Assembly (NCBI RefSeq): GCF_036237315.1
Contig: NZ_CP108356.1
Span: forward strand, 4,088,501 to 4,152,500
Direction: 5' to 3'
DNA length: 64,000 nt
Source of the DNA: Streptomyces sp. NBC_01351
GTDB taxonomy: Bacteria; Actinomycetota; Actinomycetes; Streptomycetales; Streptomycetaceae
In this document: positions 17,321 through 25,911 of the stretch, one piece after another
Numbering within the stretch: position 1 is the first letter of the stretch
Layout: each line of letters starts with the position of its first letter
Notes under the pieces: generated by a model
The model's database searches: none
The model's input: the letters and a program-made list of their open reading frames with translations, nothing else
What the model was told of the DNA's origin: nothing
Position numbers and translations under genes: made by a program

Positions 17321-17335
17321 TGTGGACAAGTCCAC
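17321..17335. promoter_or_regulatory. Single perfect DnaA box between convergent genes
   Basis: TGTGGACAA (17321-17329; TTGTCCACA on the minus strand) forms part of a perfect palindrome GTGGACAAGTCCAC (17322-17335). The flanking genes (MerR and aquaporin) are convergent, so a promoter role is unlikely. Confidence 0.55.
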
Positions 17336-17364
17336 TTTGCCTGTGGGCAACAGGGCCCGGACCC

Positions 17365-18168
17365 TCAACCTATGGTCTCGAACTCCTCCTTGACCGGGGT
17401 CACGCCGTCCACAGGCGCGGTCTCGGCCAGAACCGGCTCGACCAGACCCGGCTCGACCAGAACCGGCTCGGCGTGCTCGGGGGCGCGGGTGGTCCCGTAG
17501 AGGAAGCCCGCGAGCACGAGGCCGAGGATCCCGCCGATCAGCTGGGCGGCCACGAACCCCGGCAGCGACTGCGGGGCGATGCCGGTGAAGGAGTCGCTGA
17601 AGGCTCGCCCGACGGTGCCCGCCGGGTTGGCGAAGGATCCGGAGGAGGTGAACCAGATCGCGGCGGCGATGTACGCGGCCACCGCGGCCGGGATGAGCCT
17701 CGGGCGCCCGATGCGCCCCAGGCCCTGGATGACCAGGACGAGCCCGGCGGTGGCGACCACCTCGCCGATGAGCAGGTGCCCGCCGTCGCGGACCTGGGTC
17801 GCGAAGGCGCCCGGGGTCCGCCCGAACATGGCTTCCGCGAGGACGGCGCCGCCGATGGCCCCCGCGGTCTGCGCCGCGGTGTAGACGAGGGCCTCCCGCC
17901 CGCTGAGCCCCTCGCCGCCGGTGCGCCGGGCCCACCAGCTGGTGAGTGTGACCACCGGGTTGAGGTGCGCCCCGGACAGCGGCCCGAAGAGCGTGATGAT
18001 CAGCCCGAGGCCGATGGCCGAGGCGAGCGAGTTGGCTATGAGGGCGACACCCGTGTCGGGGCTGAGTGCGGAAGCCTGGATTCCGGAACCGATCACGACC
18101 ACGAGGAGACCGGCGGTGCCGATGAGCTCGGCGGCCGCACGGCGTGACAGAGAGGTATGGAATGTCAT
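17365..18168 (-). CDS. Aquaporin / MIP-family channel
   Basis: A 267-residue channel protein with six membrane helices. Both half-helix signature loops are present: GAHLNPVVT (NPV) after helix 2 and SFANPAGTVGRAF (NPA) after helix 5. I chose the ATG at 18168 because a GGGGGAG ribosome site lies just upstream; a longer ORF would add a Cys-rich non-conserved stretch. The C-terminus has a Pro/Val/Glu repeat (EPVLVEPGLVEPVLAE). Water or small neutral solute transport is the family function. It is divergent from kptA. Confidence 0.92.
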   Translation of the reverse strand: MTFHTSLSRRAAAELIGTAGLLVVVIGSGIQASALSPDTGVALIANSLASAIGLGLIITLFGPLSGAHLNPVVTLTSWWARRTGGEGLSGREALVYTAAQTAGAIGGAVLAEAMFGRTPGAFATQVRDGGHLLIGEVVATAGLVLVIQGLGRIGRPRLIPAAVAAYIAAAIWFTSSGSFANPAGTVGRAFSDSFTGIAPQSLPGFVAAQLIGGILGLVLAGFLYGTTRAPEHAEPVLVEPGLVEPVLAETAPVDGVTPVKEEFETIG

Positions 18169-18301
18169 GGTTTCTCCCCCTGGGCAGAAGCGACAGCGGA
18201 AAATGTATTCCGTATCTTGGAAAAACGATAGCGGTGTCCAGCACCGCCCGGCACCACGAAAATCCCTTTTCGGAAGGTCCTCCACCCGGCACGCTGGGCT
18301 T

Positions 18302-18841
18302 ATGGATGAAAGACGCATCGTCAAGGTGTCCAAATACGTCTCGAAACACCTGAGGCATCAGCCGGAACGGATCGGACTGATGCTCGACCCCCACGGTTGG
18401 GTGGAGATCGACGATCTTCTGCGGGCGGCCTCCGGGCACGGGTTCCATTTCACCCGCGCCGAGCTCGACCACGTCGTCGCCTCCAACGACAAGCAGCGGT
18501 TTGCCGTCGACGGCACCCGGATCCGCGCCAGCCAGGGGCACACGGTGCCCGTGGACCTCGGCCTTCCGGAAGCCGAGCCGCCCGCGTACCTCTACCACGG
18601 CACCGTCGCCGCGGCCCTGGACGCGATCCGCGCCGAGGGCCTGCGCCCGATGGCGCGCCACCACGTGCACCTGTCCCCCGACCGGGAGACCGCGACCCGG
18701 GTCGGCGCACGGCGCGGCCGGCCGGTCGTGCTCAGCGTGGACGCGGCGGCGATGCACGAGGCCGGGCACGTCTTCCGGATCAGCGCCAACGGGGTGTGGC
18801 TGGTGGACTCGGTGCCGCCGCGCTTCCTCCGCTTCCAATAG
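18302..18841 (+). CDS. kptA: RNA 2'-phosphotransferase (Tpt1/KptA family)
   Basis: A 179-residue KptA homologue, the full family length. The signature near the N-terminus is SKYVSKHLRHQPERIGL, and LYHGT plus HVHLSPDRETATRVGARR cover the NAD-binding half. In eukaryotes the enzyme removes a splice-junction 2'-phosphate from tRNA using NAD. Bacteria lack that splicing, so the cellular substrate is uncertain (RNA repair or ADP-ribosylated RNA ends have been suggested). CACGCT ends 6 nt before the ATG, so the transcript may be leaderless. An Hsp90-family gene follows on the same strand after 133 bp. Confidence 0.94.
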   Translation: MDERRIVKVSKYVSKHLRHQPERIGLMLDPHGWVEIDDLLRAASGHGFHFTRAELDHVVASNDKQRFAVDGTRIRASQGHTVPVDLGLPEAEPPAYLYHGTVAAALDAIRAEGLRPMARHHVHLSPDRETATRVGARRGRPVVLSVDAAAMHEAGHVFRISANGVWLVDSVPPRFLRFQ

Positions 18842-18974
18842 CGGCCCCGAGGCCCGGGAATTCCCGCTGAGATTGTCGGACCGTCCCCCTAATGTGTGTC
18901 CCACTCCGGGATCAGTGAGGGGGGGTACCTCGCGATCGCCGAACCATCACTGCACGCACGCGAGGTGACGCACC

Positions 18975-20861
18975 ATGACGTCGACGTCCGCATCCCCGTC
19001 CTCCGAATCCCATGGTTTCCAGGTAGATCTGCGCGGTCTGGTCGATCTCCTCTCCCACCACCTCTACTCCAGCCCGCGCGTCTACGTCCGCGAGCTCCTG
19101 CAGAACGCCGTGGACGCGGTCACCGCCCGCCACGCGCTCGACCCCGATGCCCGGGTCCGCATCCGGCTGTCGGCCTCCGGCGGCCGCGTCACCATCGAGG
19201 ACAGCGGCATCGGCCTGACCGCCGCCGAGGCCCACTCGCTCCTCGCCACCATCGGACGCAGCTCCAAGCGCGGCGGCGACCACGGCGTGGAGGCCGCCGG
19301 CCTGGAGGACACCCGCCGCGAGTTCCTGGGCCAGTTCGGCATCGGGCTGCTCGCCTGCTTCGTCGTGGCCCGCCAGATCCGTGTCATCACCCGCTCCGCC
19401 CGCGACCCCCTGGCCGCGCCCGTCGAATGGCTGGCCACGGACGACGGTTCGTACACCGTCCGCGAACTGCCCCACGAGGCACGCCCGGAGCCCGGCACCA
19501 CCGTCGTACTGGAGGCCCGCCCCGGGGCCGCGGAATGGACCACCCCGGCCAAGGTCGAGCAGCTGGCCCGCGACTACGGCTCCCTGCTCCCCTACGACAT
19601 CACCTTCGACGACGGCGGGGACGGCGAGCCGCGCCCCGTCACCGACCGGCCCGCCGTGTGGGACCGGCCCTTCCCCACCCCCACCGCCCGCCGCGTCGCG
19701 CTCGCCGGGCACTGCGCCCGGCTCTTCGGCTTCACCCCGCTCGACAGCATCGACCTCGACCTGCCGGTCGCGGGGGTGCGCGGAGTGGCGTACGTATTGC
19801 CCGAACCGACCAGCCCCGCCCACCGGGCCGGACACCGCGTCCACCTCAAGGGCATGCTGCTGACCGACCGGGCCGACAACCTGCTCCCGGACTGGGCGTT
19901 CTTCGTCCGCGTCGTCCTCGACACGGACAGCCTGCGGCCGACGGCCTCCCGCGAGAACCTTTACGACGACGAGACCCTGTCCGCCGTGCGCGAGGCCCTC
20001 GGCGCCCGCGTCCGCGGGTGGCTCGCCGAGCTCGCGGCGAGCGACCCGGAGCGCCTGGCCGCCTTCCTGCGCGTCCACCACCTGGGCGTGAAGTCCATGG
20101 CCCGGCACGACTCCGCACTGCTCGCACTGATGCTGCCGTGGCTCCCGTTCGAGACCAGCGACGGCTCGATGAGCCTGGAGGAGTTCGCGGCCGCCCACAC
20201 GGACATCCACTTCACCCGCACCGTCGAGGAGTTCCGCCAGATCGCCCCGATCGCCGCGGCCCACGGCCTCGGCGTCATCAACGCCGGCTACACGTACGAC
20301 GCGGACCTGCTGGCCCTGCTGCCCGCCGTACGGCCGGGGCTCAAGGTCACCGAACTCGACGCCGGAGCCGTCACCGAGCGCCTCGACCCGGTGCCGACCT
20401 CCGCGGAGCTGGCGCTCGCGCCCTTCCTCGCCACCGCGCGCACCCGGCTCGAAGCCCAGGGCTGTGACGTGGTGCTGCGCGCCTTCCAGCCCGTCGCCGT
20501 CCCCGCGCTCTACCTCGACGACCGCCAGGCCCGCCAGGAGCGCGACCGGACCGCCGCGCTGGAGAACGCCGACTCCCTGTGGAGCGGCATCCTGGGCGCG
20601 CTGCGCGGCTCCGCGCCCCGTGCCCGCCTGGTCCTCAACCACAACAACCCGCTGATCCGCCGGATCTCCGCCCTCCCCGACGAAGCGCTGACCGGCACCG
20701 CCGTCGAATCGCTGTACGGGCAGGCCCTGCTGATGTCCCAGCGGCCGCTGCGCCCCGCCGACTCGACCCTGCTCAACCGGGCCTTCCTCGGGCTCCTGGA
20801 GTGGGCGACCCACTCCGCCGACGCCACCGACGCCCGCGACACCCAGGAGGACCAGAAGTGA
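18975..20861 (+). CDS. Hsp90-family protein
   Basis: A 628-residue protein with the GHKL ATPase head of Hsp90: VRELLQNAVDA (N44 for Mg-ATP), DSGIGLT, a lid GRSSKRGG, GQFGIGLLACFVVA, and GTTVVLEARPG. The middle domain has the conserved LNPT-like region replaced by RPTASRENLYDD, which contains the usual SREN motif. The sequence differs from classic HtpG and belongs to an actinobacterial branch. The start ATG at 18975 follows GGTGACGCACC without a strong ribosome site. Its stop overlaps the start of a large repeat protein by 4 bp, so the pair probably acts together. Confidence 0.9.
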   Translation: MTSTSASPSSESHGFQVDLRGLVDLLSHHLYSSPRVYVRELLQNAVDAVTARHALDPDARVRIRLSASGGRVTIEDSGIGLTAAEAHSLLATIGRSSKRGGDHGVEAAGLEDTRREFLGQFGIGLLACFVVARQIRVITRSARDPLAAPVEWLATDDGSYTVRELPHEARPEPGTTVVLEARPGAAEWTTPAKVEQLARDYGSLLPYDITFDDGGDGEPRPVTDRPAVWDRPFPTPTARRVALAGHCARLFGFTPLDSIDLDLPVAGVRGVAYVLPEPTSPAHRAGHRVHLKGMLLTDRADNLLPDWAFFVRVVLDTDSLRPTASRENLYDDETLSAVREALGARVRGWLAELAASDPERLAAFLRVHHLGVKSMARHDSALLALMLPWLPFETSDGSMSLEEFAAAHTDIHFTRTVEEFRQIAPIAAAHGLGVINAGYTYDADLLALLPAVRPGLKVTELDAGAVTERLDPVPTSAELALAPFLATARTRLEAQGCDVVLRAFQPVAVPALYLDDRQARQERDRTAALENADSLWSGILGALRGSAPRARLVLNHNNPLIRRISALPDEALTGTAVESLYGQALLMSQRPLRPADSTLLNRAFLGLLEWATHSADATDARDTQEDQK

Positions 20862-23800
20862 CGAGTGTGACGCGTGAGGACATCGTGCGGGGTCTGGCGG
20901 AGAACCGCGAAGCCCCGAACGGCTCCGCCCGCAACACGCATGCCGAGGCCCTGGCCGGGGCGGCGGAGGCGAGCGGTGACCCGGTGCTGTTCCGGGAGGC
21001 GCTGGACAACCTGATCAACGCGTACGTGTTCAGCTCCGAGTCCCCGAAGATCCTGGTGCCCTTCGCCCGGCTGCTCCAGGAGTACGACAAGGACCCGAGC
21101 GCCTTCTCCGAAGGGGACGCGCACTCGCTGTTCTGGCAGTTCAAGTGGGTGGCCACGGCCATCTCCGACTCCCCCGACGTCCCGCTGGAGTCGGCCACCG
21201 GCTGGCTTGAGGAGATGGAGCGCCGCTACCGGACCGCGGGGTACAGCGAGCGGCCCGTCCGCGAGGCCGAGCTGTGGCTCGCCCACGCGATCGGCGAGGA
21301 CGAGCGGGCGGAGCGGGCCTTCGAACGCTGGCAGGCGGCCGACCACGACACGATGAGCGACTGCCGGGCCTGCGAGCGGGGCGGCCAGGGCCAGTACGCC
21401 GTCCTGCACGGGGACGACGCCGAGGCCCTCGACATCTGGAAGCCGGTCCTCGAAGGCGATCTGACCTGCGCCGAGGAGCCCCACCGGGTGCTCGCCACCT
21501 CGCTGCTGCCGCTGCTGCGGCTCGGCCGGACGGACGAGGCCCGCTCGCACCACGTGCGCGGGTACCGCCTGGCCCGGGGCAACGACAGCCTGCTCCCCGC
21601 GGTCGGCCGGCACATCGAGTTCTGCGCGCTCACCGGCAACGAGTCGCGCGGCCTGGAGATCCTCGCCGAACACGCCCCGTACGTGGGCCCGCTCGCCAAC
21701 GTCGACGACCAGCTGGCCTTCCACGGCGGGCTCCTCGTCCTGCTGCGCCGCCTGGAGCAACTGGGGCACGGCACGCTCCCCGCGGTCCCCTACGAGGGGA
21801 TTCCGCGGACCGTCTCCGAGCTCCACGGGATCCTGTACGCGGAAGCCCTCGACATCGCCCGGCGGTTCGACGCGCGCAACGGCACCTCCCGCGTCTCGGA
21901 CCGTTTCCTGGCGCGCGTCACGCGCGAGCCGCTGGTCGACGCGCTCCCGCTCGGCGTGCGGGGGGCGGCACTGCCGCAGGCCGTTCCCGGTCCGGCGGCT
22001 TCGGCCGAGCCGACCGCGCCCGCAGCTCCCGCCGCGCCCGCCGCCGGCTTCGACGAACTCGTGGAACGGGCCCGCAACGCCCGTGACCTGGGACATCCCG
22101 GCGCGGACGCGCTGTGGGGCGAGGTCGCCCTACGCCTGGACGCGCACCCGGCGCCCGACCCCCTGGCCGTCGCCGACCTCGCGGACCACCGCGCCCTCGC
22201 CGCCGCGCGGAGCGGCGCCGAGGAGGCGCCGGAGCTGCTGACTGCGGTCCGGGACGAGTACCGGGCGCTGGGCCGGGCTGAGCGTGCGGCGCTGGCCGAG
22301 CTCCGGCTGGCGAGCTTCGCCGCGCAGTCGGGGGCGGCGCCCGCACGGATCAGGGAACTGCTGGGGGCGGCCGTACGGGCAGCGGAGGCGCTGGACCCGG
22401 CCGAACCGCTGCGCGCCCGCCGGATCGCCCACGCGGAACTGTCGGTGATCCGCGTGGAGTCGTACCTGCGCTCGGTGGAGGCGGAGGCGACGGACGGCCA
22501 CGACCACGACCACGGTCGCGGCGATCTCGCCGCCGAACTGACCAGCTTCGTCGCGGCCTACGAGGACACGGCGGCGGACCTGGTGGCGGAAGCCGAGGAG
22601 ATGCTCGCCCGGATCGCCCTGTCGCAGGGCGACCCGGACCGGTCCGTGGCGCTGCTGGCGGGGGCCGCCGCACGGGCGGTCACGGCGGGCCGGCCGTGGC
22701 AGGCGGTGGACCTGCTGGTGCTGAGTGCCGGACTCCTGATGTCGCTGGAGCGTACGGAGGAGGCGGAGCGCGCGGCCCGTGCCGGGCTGGAGCACGCAGC
22801 CGAGGTGACCGACCTCCAGATGCACGGAGTCGTACGGCTGGCCCTCGCGAACGCTCTCCTGGTCAACGGGGAGGCTGCGGAGACCGCCGAGCACGCGCTG
22901 GCGGCGTCCCACTGGTTCGACCAGGCGGGTCTCACCGCCGACGGCGGCGCACAGGCCCGACTCCTGCTGGCCCGTGCGTATGCGCAGGACGGCCGGGCGG
23001 CCGAGGCCGCGGAGGTCCTGCAGTCGGCGCTGCCCGACCTGCTGGTCCACGGCGACCAGCAGGTGGTGTTCGTACGGGAGTTCCTGGGCGATCTGCTGCG
23101 CCGGCTGCACGAGCCCCGGTCGGCGGCGGAGCAGTACCTCCTCGCCGCGGAGGTGACCAAGGACTGGGAGGATCCGCGCCCGCAGGCGAGCCTCGCGCAG
23201 CTGGCCGCCGACACCCTCTCCGACGCGGGGCTGGCCATGGAGGCGATCGCCGCCTACGAGCGGTCCCTCGAACTGCACCGGCTGACGGGTGACACCCCGG
23301 TCGCCGAGGTGCGGATCCTGCGCTCGCTGGCCTGGCTGGGACTGCGCGAGAAGGTCACCGCCGAGGCGGTGGCGGGGGCCCGGGGCCGGATGGCCGAGGC
23401 CGGTGCGCTGCTGGAGGCCGCCTCGGCGGCGGATCCCGGCTCCCCCGAGCTGCGCTCCGAACTCGCCCAGACCTGGCACCAGCTGGCACAGGTGCTCGAC
23501 CGGCACGTGACCGCGAACGTGCCGTCCTCCGAGGACTGGGAGGACTGGGAGGAGCGGGAGAACGGAGAGGACGAGGGGAACGAGGCTCCCGCCCTGTCCG
23601 ACGCCGAAGTCGACGCGCTGCGCCTGGAGGAGATCGAGCTGTGGAACCGGGCCGCCCGGATCTACGCGGAGCTCGGGCCGGATCACCTGCGGGACCGGTT
23701 CCAGTGCCTGAACAACGCGGCCTGGACGGAGCAGGAGCGGGGTGACGCGGAGGCGGGCGCCCTGCGCATCTCCGCGCTGGTCGACGAGGTCCGTGCGCTG

Positions 23801-23869
23801 CCCGAAGGCGAGGTACCCGACTGGGTCCTACCCAACGCGGAGCGCCTGATCGGGCAGTTGCGGGCCTGA
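20858..23869 (+). CDS. Large helical-repeat (TPR-like) protein coupled to Hsp90
   Basis: A 1003-residue, almost wholly alpha-helical protein from the GTG at 20858, overlapping the Hsp90 stop (GTGA). Repeated Ala/Leu/Glu helical pairs, for example RLLLARAYAQDGRAAEAAEVLQSAL and EAIAAYERSLELHRLTGD, resemble tetratricopeptide repeats over about residues 400-870. The N-terminal 370 residues are also helical with REALDNLINAYVFS. An acidic stretch (EDWEDWEERENGEDEGNE) lies near residue 890. No enzyme motif is seen. TPR proteins are classic Hsp90 co-chaperones in eukaryotes, so this is a candidate partner of the upstream chaperone. A 19-bp hairpin terminator follows. Confidence 0.88.
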   Translation: MTSVTREDIVRGLAENREAPNGSARNTHAEALAGAAEASGDPVLFREALDNLINAYVFSSESPKILVPFARLLQEYDKDPSAFSEGDAHSLFWQFKWVATAISDSPDVPLESATGWLEEMERRYRTAGYSERPVREAELWLAHAIGEDERAERAFERWQAADHDTMSDCRACERGGQGQYAVLHGDDAEALDIWKPVLEGDLTCAEEPHRVLATSLLPLLRLGRTDEARSHHVRGYRLARGNDSLLPAVGRHIEFCALTGNESRGLEILAEHAPYVGPLANVDDQLAFHGGLLVLLRRLEQLGHGTLPAVPYEGIPRTVSELHGILYAEALDIARRFDARNGTSRVSDRFLARVTREPLVDALPLGVRGAALPQAVPGPAASAEPTAPAAPAAPAAGFDELVERARNARDLGHPGADALWGEVALRLDAHPAPDPLAVADLADHRALAAARSGAEEAPELLTAVRDEYRALGRAERAALAELRLASFAAQSGAAPARIRELLGAAVRAAEALDPAEPLRARRIAHAELSVIRVESYLRSVEAEATDGHDHDHGRGDLAAELTSFVAAYEDTAADLVAEAEEMLARIALSQGDPDRSVALLAGAAARAVTAGRPWQAVDLLVLSAGLLMSLERTEEAERAARAGLEHAAEVTDLQMHGVVRLALANALLVNGEAAETAEHALAASHWFDQAGLTADGGAQARLLLARAYAQDGRAAEAAEVLQSALPDLLVHGDQQVVFVREFLGDLLRRLHEPRSAAEQYLLAAEVTKDWEDPRPQASLAQLAADTLSDAGLAMEAIAAYERSLELHRLTGDTPVAEVRILRSLAWLGLREKVTAEAVAGARGRMAEAGALLEAASAADPGSPELRSELAQTWHQLAQVLDRHVTANVPSSEDWEDWEERENGEDEGNEAPALSDAEVDALRLEEIELWNRAARIYAELGPDHLRDRFQCLNNAAWTEQERGDAEAGALRISALVDEVRALPEGEVPDWVLPNAERLIGQLRA

Positions 23870-23881
23870 GCCACGACCGTT

Positions 23882-23923
23882 GCTCGTCGCCGCTTCCCGC
23901 CCGTGCGGGAGGCGGCGACGAGC
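23882..23923. terminator. Bidirectional terminator between convergent genes
   Basis: A 19-bp stem (GCTCGTCGCCGC, one T-G wobble, TCCCGC) with a CCGT loop. It lies between the TPR gene and the convergent oxidoreductase, 7 bp from the stop of the latter. Confidence 0.88.
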
Positions 23924-23929
23924 GGCGGA

Positions 23930-24835
23930 TCAGCCGCCCAGCTGGGACAGGGCCTCGGTGGCGATCTTCTCGAAGACGCCCTCGTCCGCGGCGAAGTCGG
24001 AGTCCGGGATCGGCGCGTGGATCACCAGCTCCGTGAAGCCCAGGTCGCGGTGGCGGCCGGCGAAGTCGACGAACGCGTCCACGGACTCCAGCACGCGGTT
24101 GGCCTCGGGCGTGAAGCCGGTCAGCAGGACCTTCTCCATCGGCTCGGACTCCCGTCCGATCTCGGCCTGCGCCTTGTGGAGCCGTTCGAGCTGCCCGCGC
24201 AGGGCCTCCCTCGACTGCTCGGGCGTGCCCTCCTCGAAGAGCTTCGGGTCCCCCGTGGTCACCCAGGCCTGGCCGTGGCGGGCGGCGAGCCGCAGACCGC
24301 GCGGCCCGGTCGCGGCCACCGCGAACGGCAGCCTCGGCCGCTGCACGCAGCCGGGGATGTTGCGGGCCTCCTCGGCGGAGTAGAAGGTCCCCTCGTGACT
24401 CACCGCGCCCTCGGTCAGCAACCGGTCCAGCAGCGGCACGAACTCGGCGAAGCGGTCGGCGCGCTCACGCGGGCTCCAAGCCTCCTGCCCCAGCGCCGTC
24501 GCGTCGAAGCCGTTGCCGCCCGCGCCGATGCCGAGGGTGACGCGTCCCCCGGAGATGTCGTCGAGGGAGATGAGCTCCTTGGCCAGGGTCACCGGGTGCC
24601 GGAAGTTCGGCGAGGTCACGAGCGTGCCCAGGCGCAGCCGATCGGTGACGGTGGCCGCCGCGGTCAGGGTGGGCAGCGCACCGAACCACGGTCCATCGCG
24701 GAAGGAGCGCCACGAAAGGTGGTCATAGGTGTAGGCGGTGTGGAAGCCGAGCTGCTCGGCCCGAAGCCACTGGTCGCGGCCTCCCTCGTGCCATCGACGT
24801 ACCGGAAGGATCACCGTGCTCAGACGCAGACTCAT
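23930..24835 (-). CDS. LLM-class (luciferase-like) F420-dependent oxidoreductase
   Basis: A 301-residue TIM-barrel oxidoreductase of the bacterial luciferase/F420 family. Typical segments are RLRLGTLVTSPNFRHPVTLAKELISLDDISGGRVTLGIGAGGN and GPRGLRLAARHGQAWVTTGD. In actinobacteria these usually use F420, made by Streptomyces; the substrate is unknown. TAGGCT on the minus strand (24842-24847) lies 6 nt before the ATG, so the mRNA is probably leaderless. The expected -35 region of this promoter falls inside parS site 3, which may affect expression. Confidence 0.9.
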   Translation of the reverse strand: MSLRLSTVILPVRRWHEGGRDQWLRAEQLGFHTAYTYDHLSWRSFRDGPWFGALPTLTAAATVTDRLRLGTLVTSPNFRHPVTLAKELISLDDISGGRVTLGIGAGGNGFDATALGQEAWSPRERADRFAEFVPLLDRLLTEGAVSHEGTFYSAEEARNIPGCVQRPRLPFAVAATGPRGLRLAARHGQAWVTTGDPKLFEEGTPEQSREALRGQLERLHKAQAEIGRESEPMEKVLLTGFTPEANRVLESVDAFVDFAGRHRDLGFTELVIHAPIPDSDFAADEGVFEKIATEALSQLGG

Positions 24836-24850
24836 GCGTCGAGCCTACGG

Positions 24851-24882
24851 CGAGGCGATGTTTCACGTGAAACATCGCCTCG
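24851..24882. other. parS: parS site 3 within a 32-bp perfect palindrome
   Basis: The parS core (24859-24874) extends symmetrically with CGAGGCGA on the left and TCGCCTCG on the right, giving 32 bp without mismatch. It lies in the divergent promoter region between the F420 oxidoreductase and the HAD gene. Confidence 0.95.
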
Positions 24883-24975
24883 GCACAACGGTCCGATCCG
24901 GCCAGGATCCGGCCGGTCTCTGGCTGGAGCCCGACCGTGGTCCTGTCGTTCGGGGTCATGGGCGAAGATGGGGCG

Positions 24976-25854
24976 GTGACCTCGGCCTCCCAGCGCCCGG
25001 ACGGGACGACCCCCGTGCCCCGGCTCATCGCCACCGACCTCGACGGAACCCTGCTGCGCGACGACAAGTCCGTATCGGACCGCACCGTCGCCGCGCTCGC
25101 CGCCGCCGAGGAGGCCGGCATCGAGGTCTTCTTCGTGACCGGCCGCCCGGCCCGCTGGATGGATGTGGTCAGCGATCACGTCCACGGGCACGGCCTCGCG
25201 ATCTGCGCCAATGGCGCGGCGGTCGTCGACCTCCACGCGGGACGTGAGTTCGTCAAGGTCAGAGCCCTGCCCCGGGCCGCCGCACTGACCGTCGTCGAAG
25301 CCCTGCGCGCAGCGGCTCCCGGTACCTCCTTCGCCGTCGAGCTGACGACCGGCATCAACTACGAACCTGCCTACCCGCCGTTCTTCAAGGACCCGGGGGC
25401 GAAGCTGGCCACCGCCGAGAAGCTGCTGCACAAGGATCTGGACGGCAACGCCGCACCCGTGCTCAAGCTCCTCGCGCACCACGCCGAGCTCGCCCCGGAC
25501 GAGTTCCTGGAGCTGGCCCGCTCCGCCGCCGGGGCCTACGCGTCGATCACCCGCTCCAGCCCGACCGCCCTCCTGGAGATCAGCGGGCACGGGGTCTCCA
25601 AGGCGAGCACCCTGGCGCTGTGCTGCGCCGAGCGGGGCATCTCCCCCGACGAGGTGGTCGCCTTCGGGGACATGCCGAACGACGTGGAGATGCTCGGCTG
25701 GGCGGGCACCTCGTACGCGATGGGCAACGCCCACCCCGACGTGATCGCCGCCGCGTCCGGTCGTACGACCGCCAACAACGAGGACGGGGTCGCCGTCGTC
25801 ATCGAGCGCATCGTCGCCGAACGCCTCGCACGGCGGCAGCAGGGACACGTCTAG
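24976..25854 (+). CDS. HAD-superfamily (Cof-type) phosphatase
   Basis: A 292-residue Cof-type hydrolase related to the serS-linked HAD protein. Motif I is [12 protein letters not shown], motif II FVTGRPARW, and motif [16 protein letters not shown] chose the GTG at 24976 since GAAGAT ends 6 nt before it (leaderless pattern); an ATG at 24958 would add six residues. The two HAD paralogues share the NN/SNEEDG(I/V)AVV ending. Substrate is unknown. Confidence 0.88.
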   Translation: MTSASQRPDGTTPVPRLIATDLDGTLLRDDKSVSDRTVAALAAAEEAGIEVFFVTGRPARWMDVVSDHVHGHGLAICANGAAVVDLHAGREFVKVRALPRAAALTVVEALRAAAPGTSFAVELTTGINYEPAYPPFFKDPGAKLATAEKLLHKDLDGNAAPVLKLLAHHAELAPDEFLELARSAAGAYASITRSSPTALLEISGHGVSKASTLALCCAERGISPDEVVAFGDMPNDVEMLGWAGTSYAMGNAHPDVIAAASGRTTANNEDGVAVVIERIVAERLARRQQGHV

Positions 25855-25860
25855 GGCACC

Positions 25861-25900
25861 GGTCCGGGTACGTCCAGGGCCTACGTCCAGGGCCCGGACC
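25861..25900. terminator. Hairpin between convergent HAD and kinase genes
   Basis: Arms GGTCCGGG (25861-25868) and CCCGGACC (25893-25900). The 24-nt loop carries two direct copies of TACGTCCAGGGCC. It sits between two convergent stops and probably terminates both. Confidence 0.6.
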
Positions 25901-25911
25901 ACGGGCAGGCC

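Noticed and set aside
18842..18974. HAIR or CIRCE heat-shock operator before the Hsp90 gene
   Set aside because: I found neither the CTTGAGT-N7-ACTCAAG nor the CIRCE inverted repeat in the gap.
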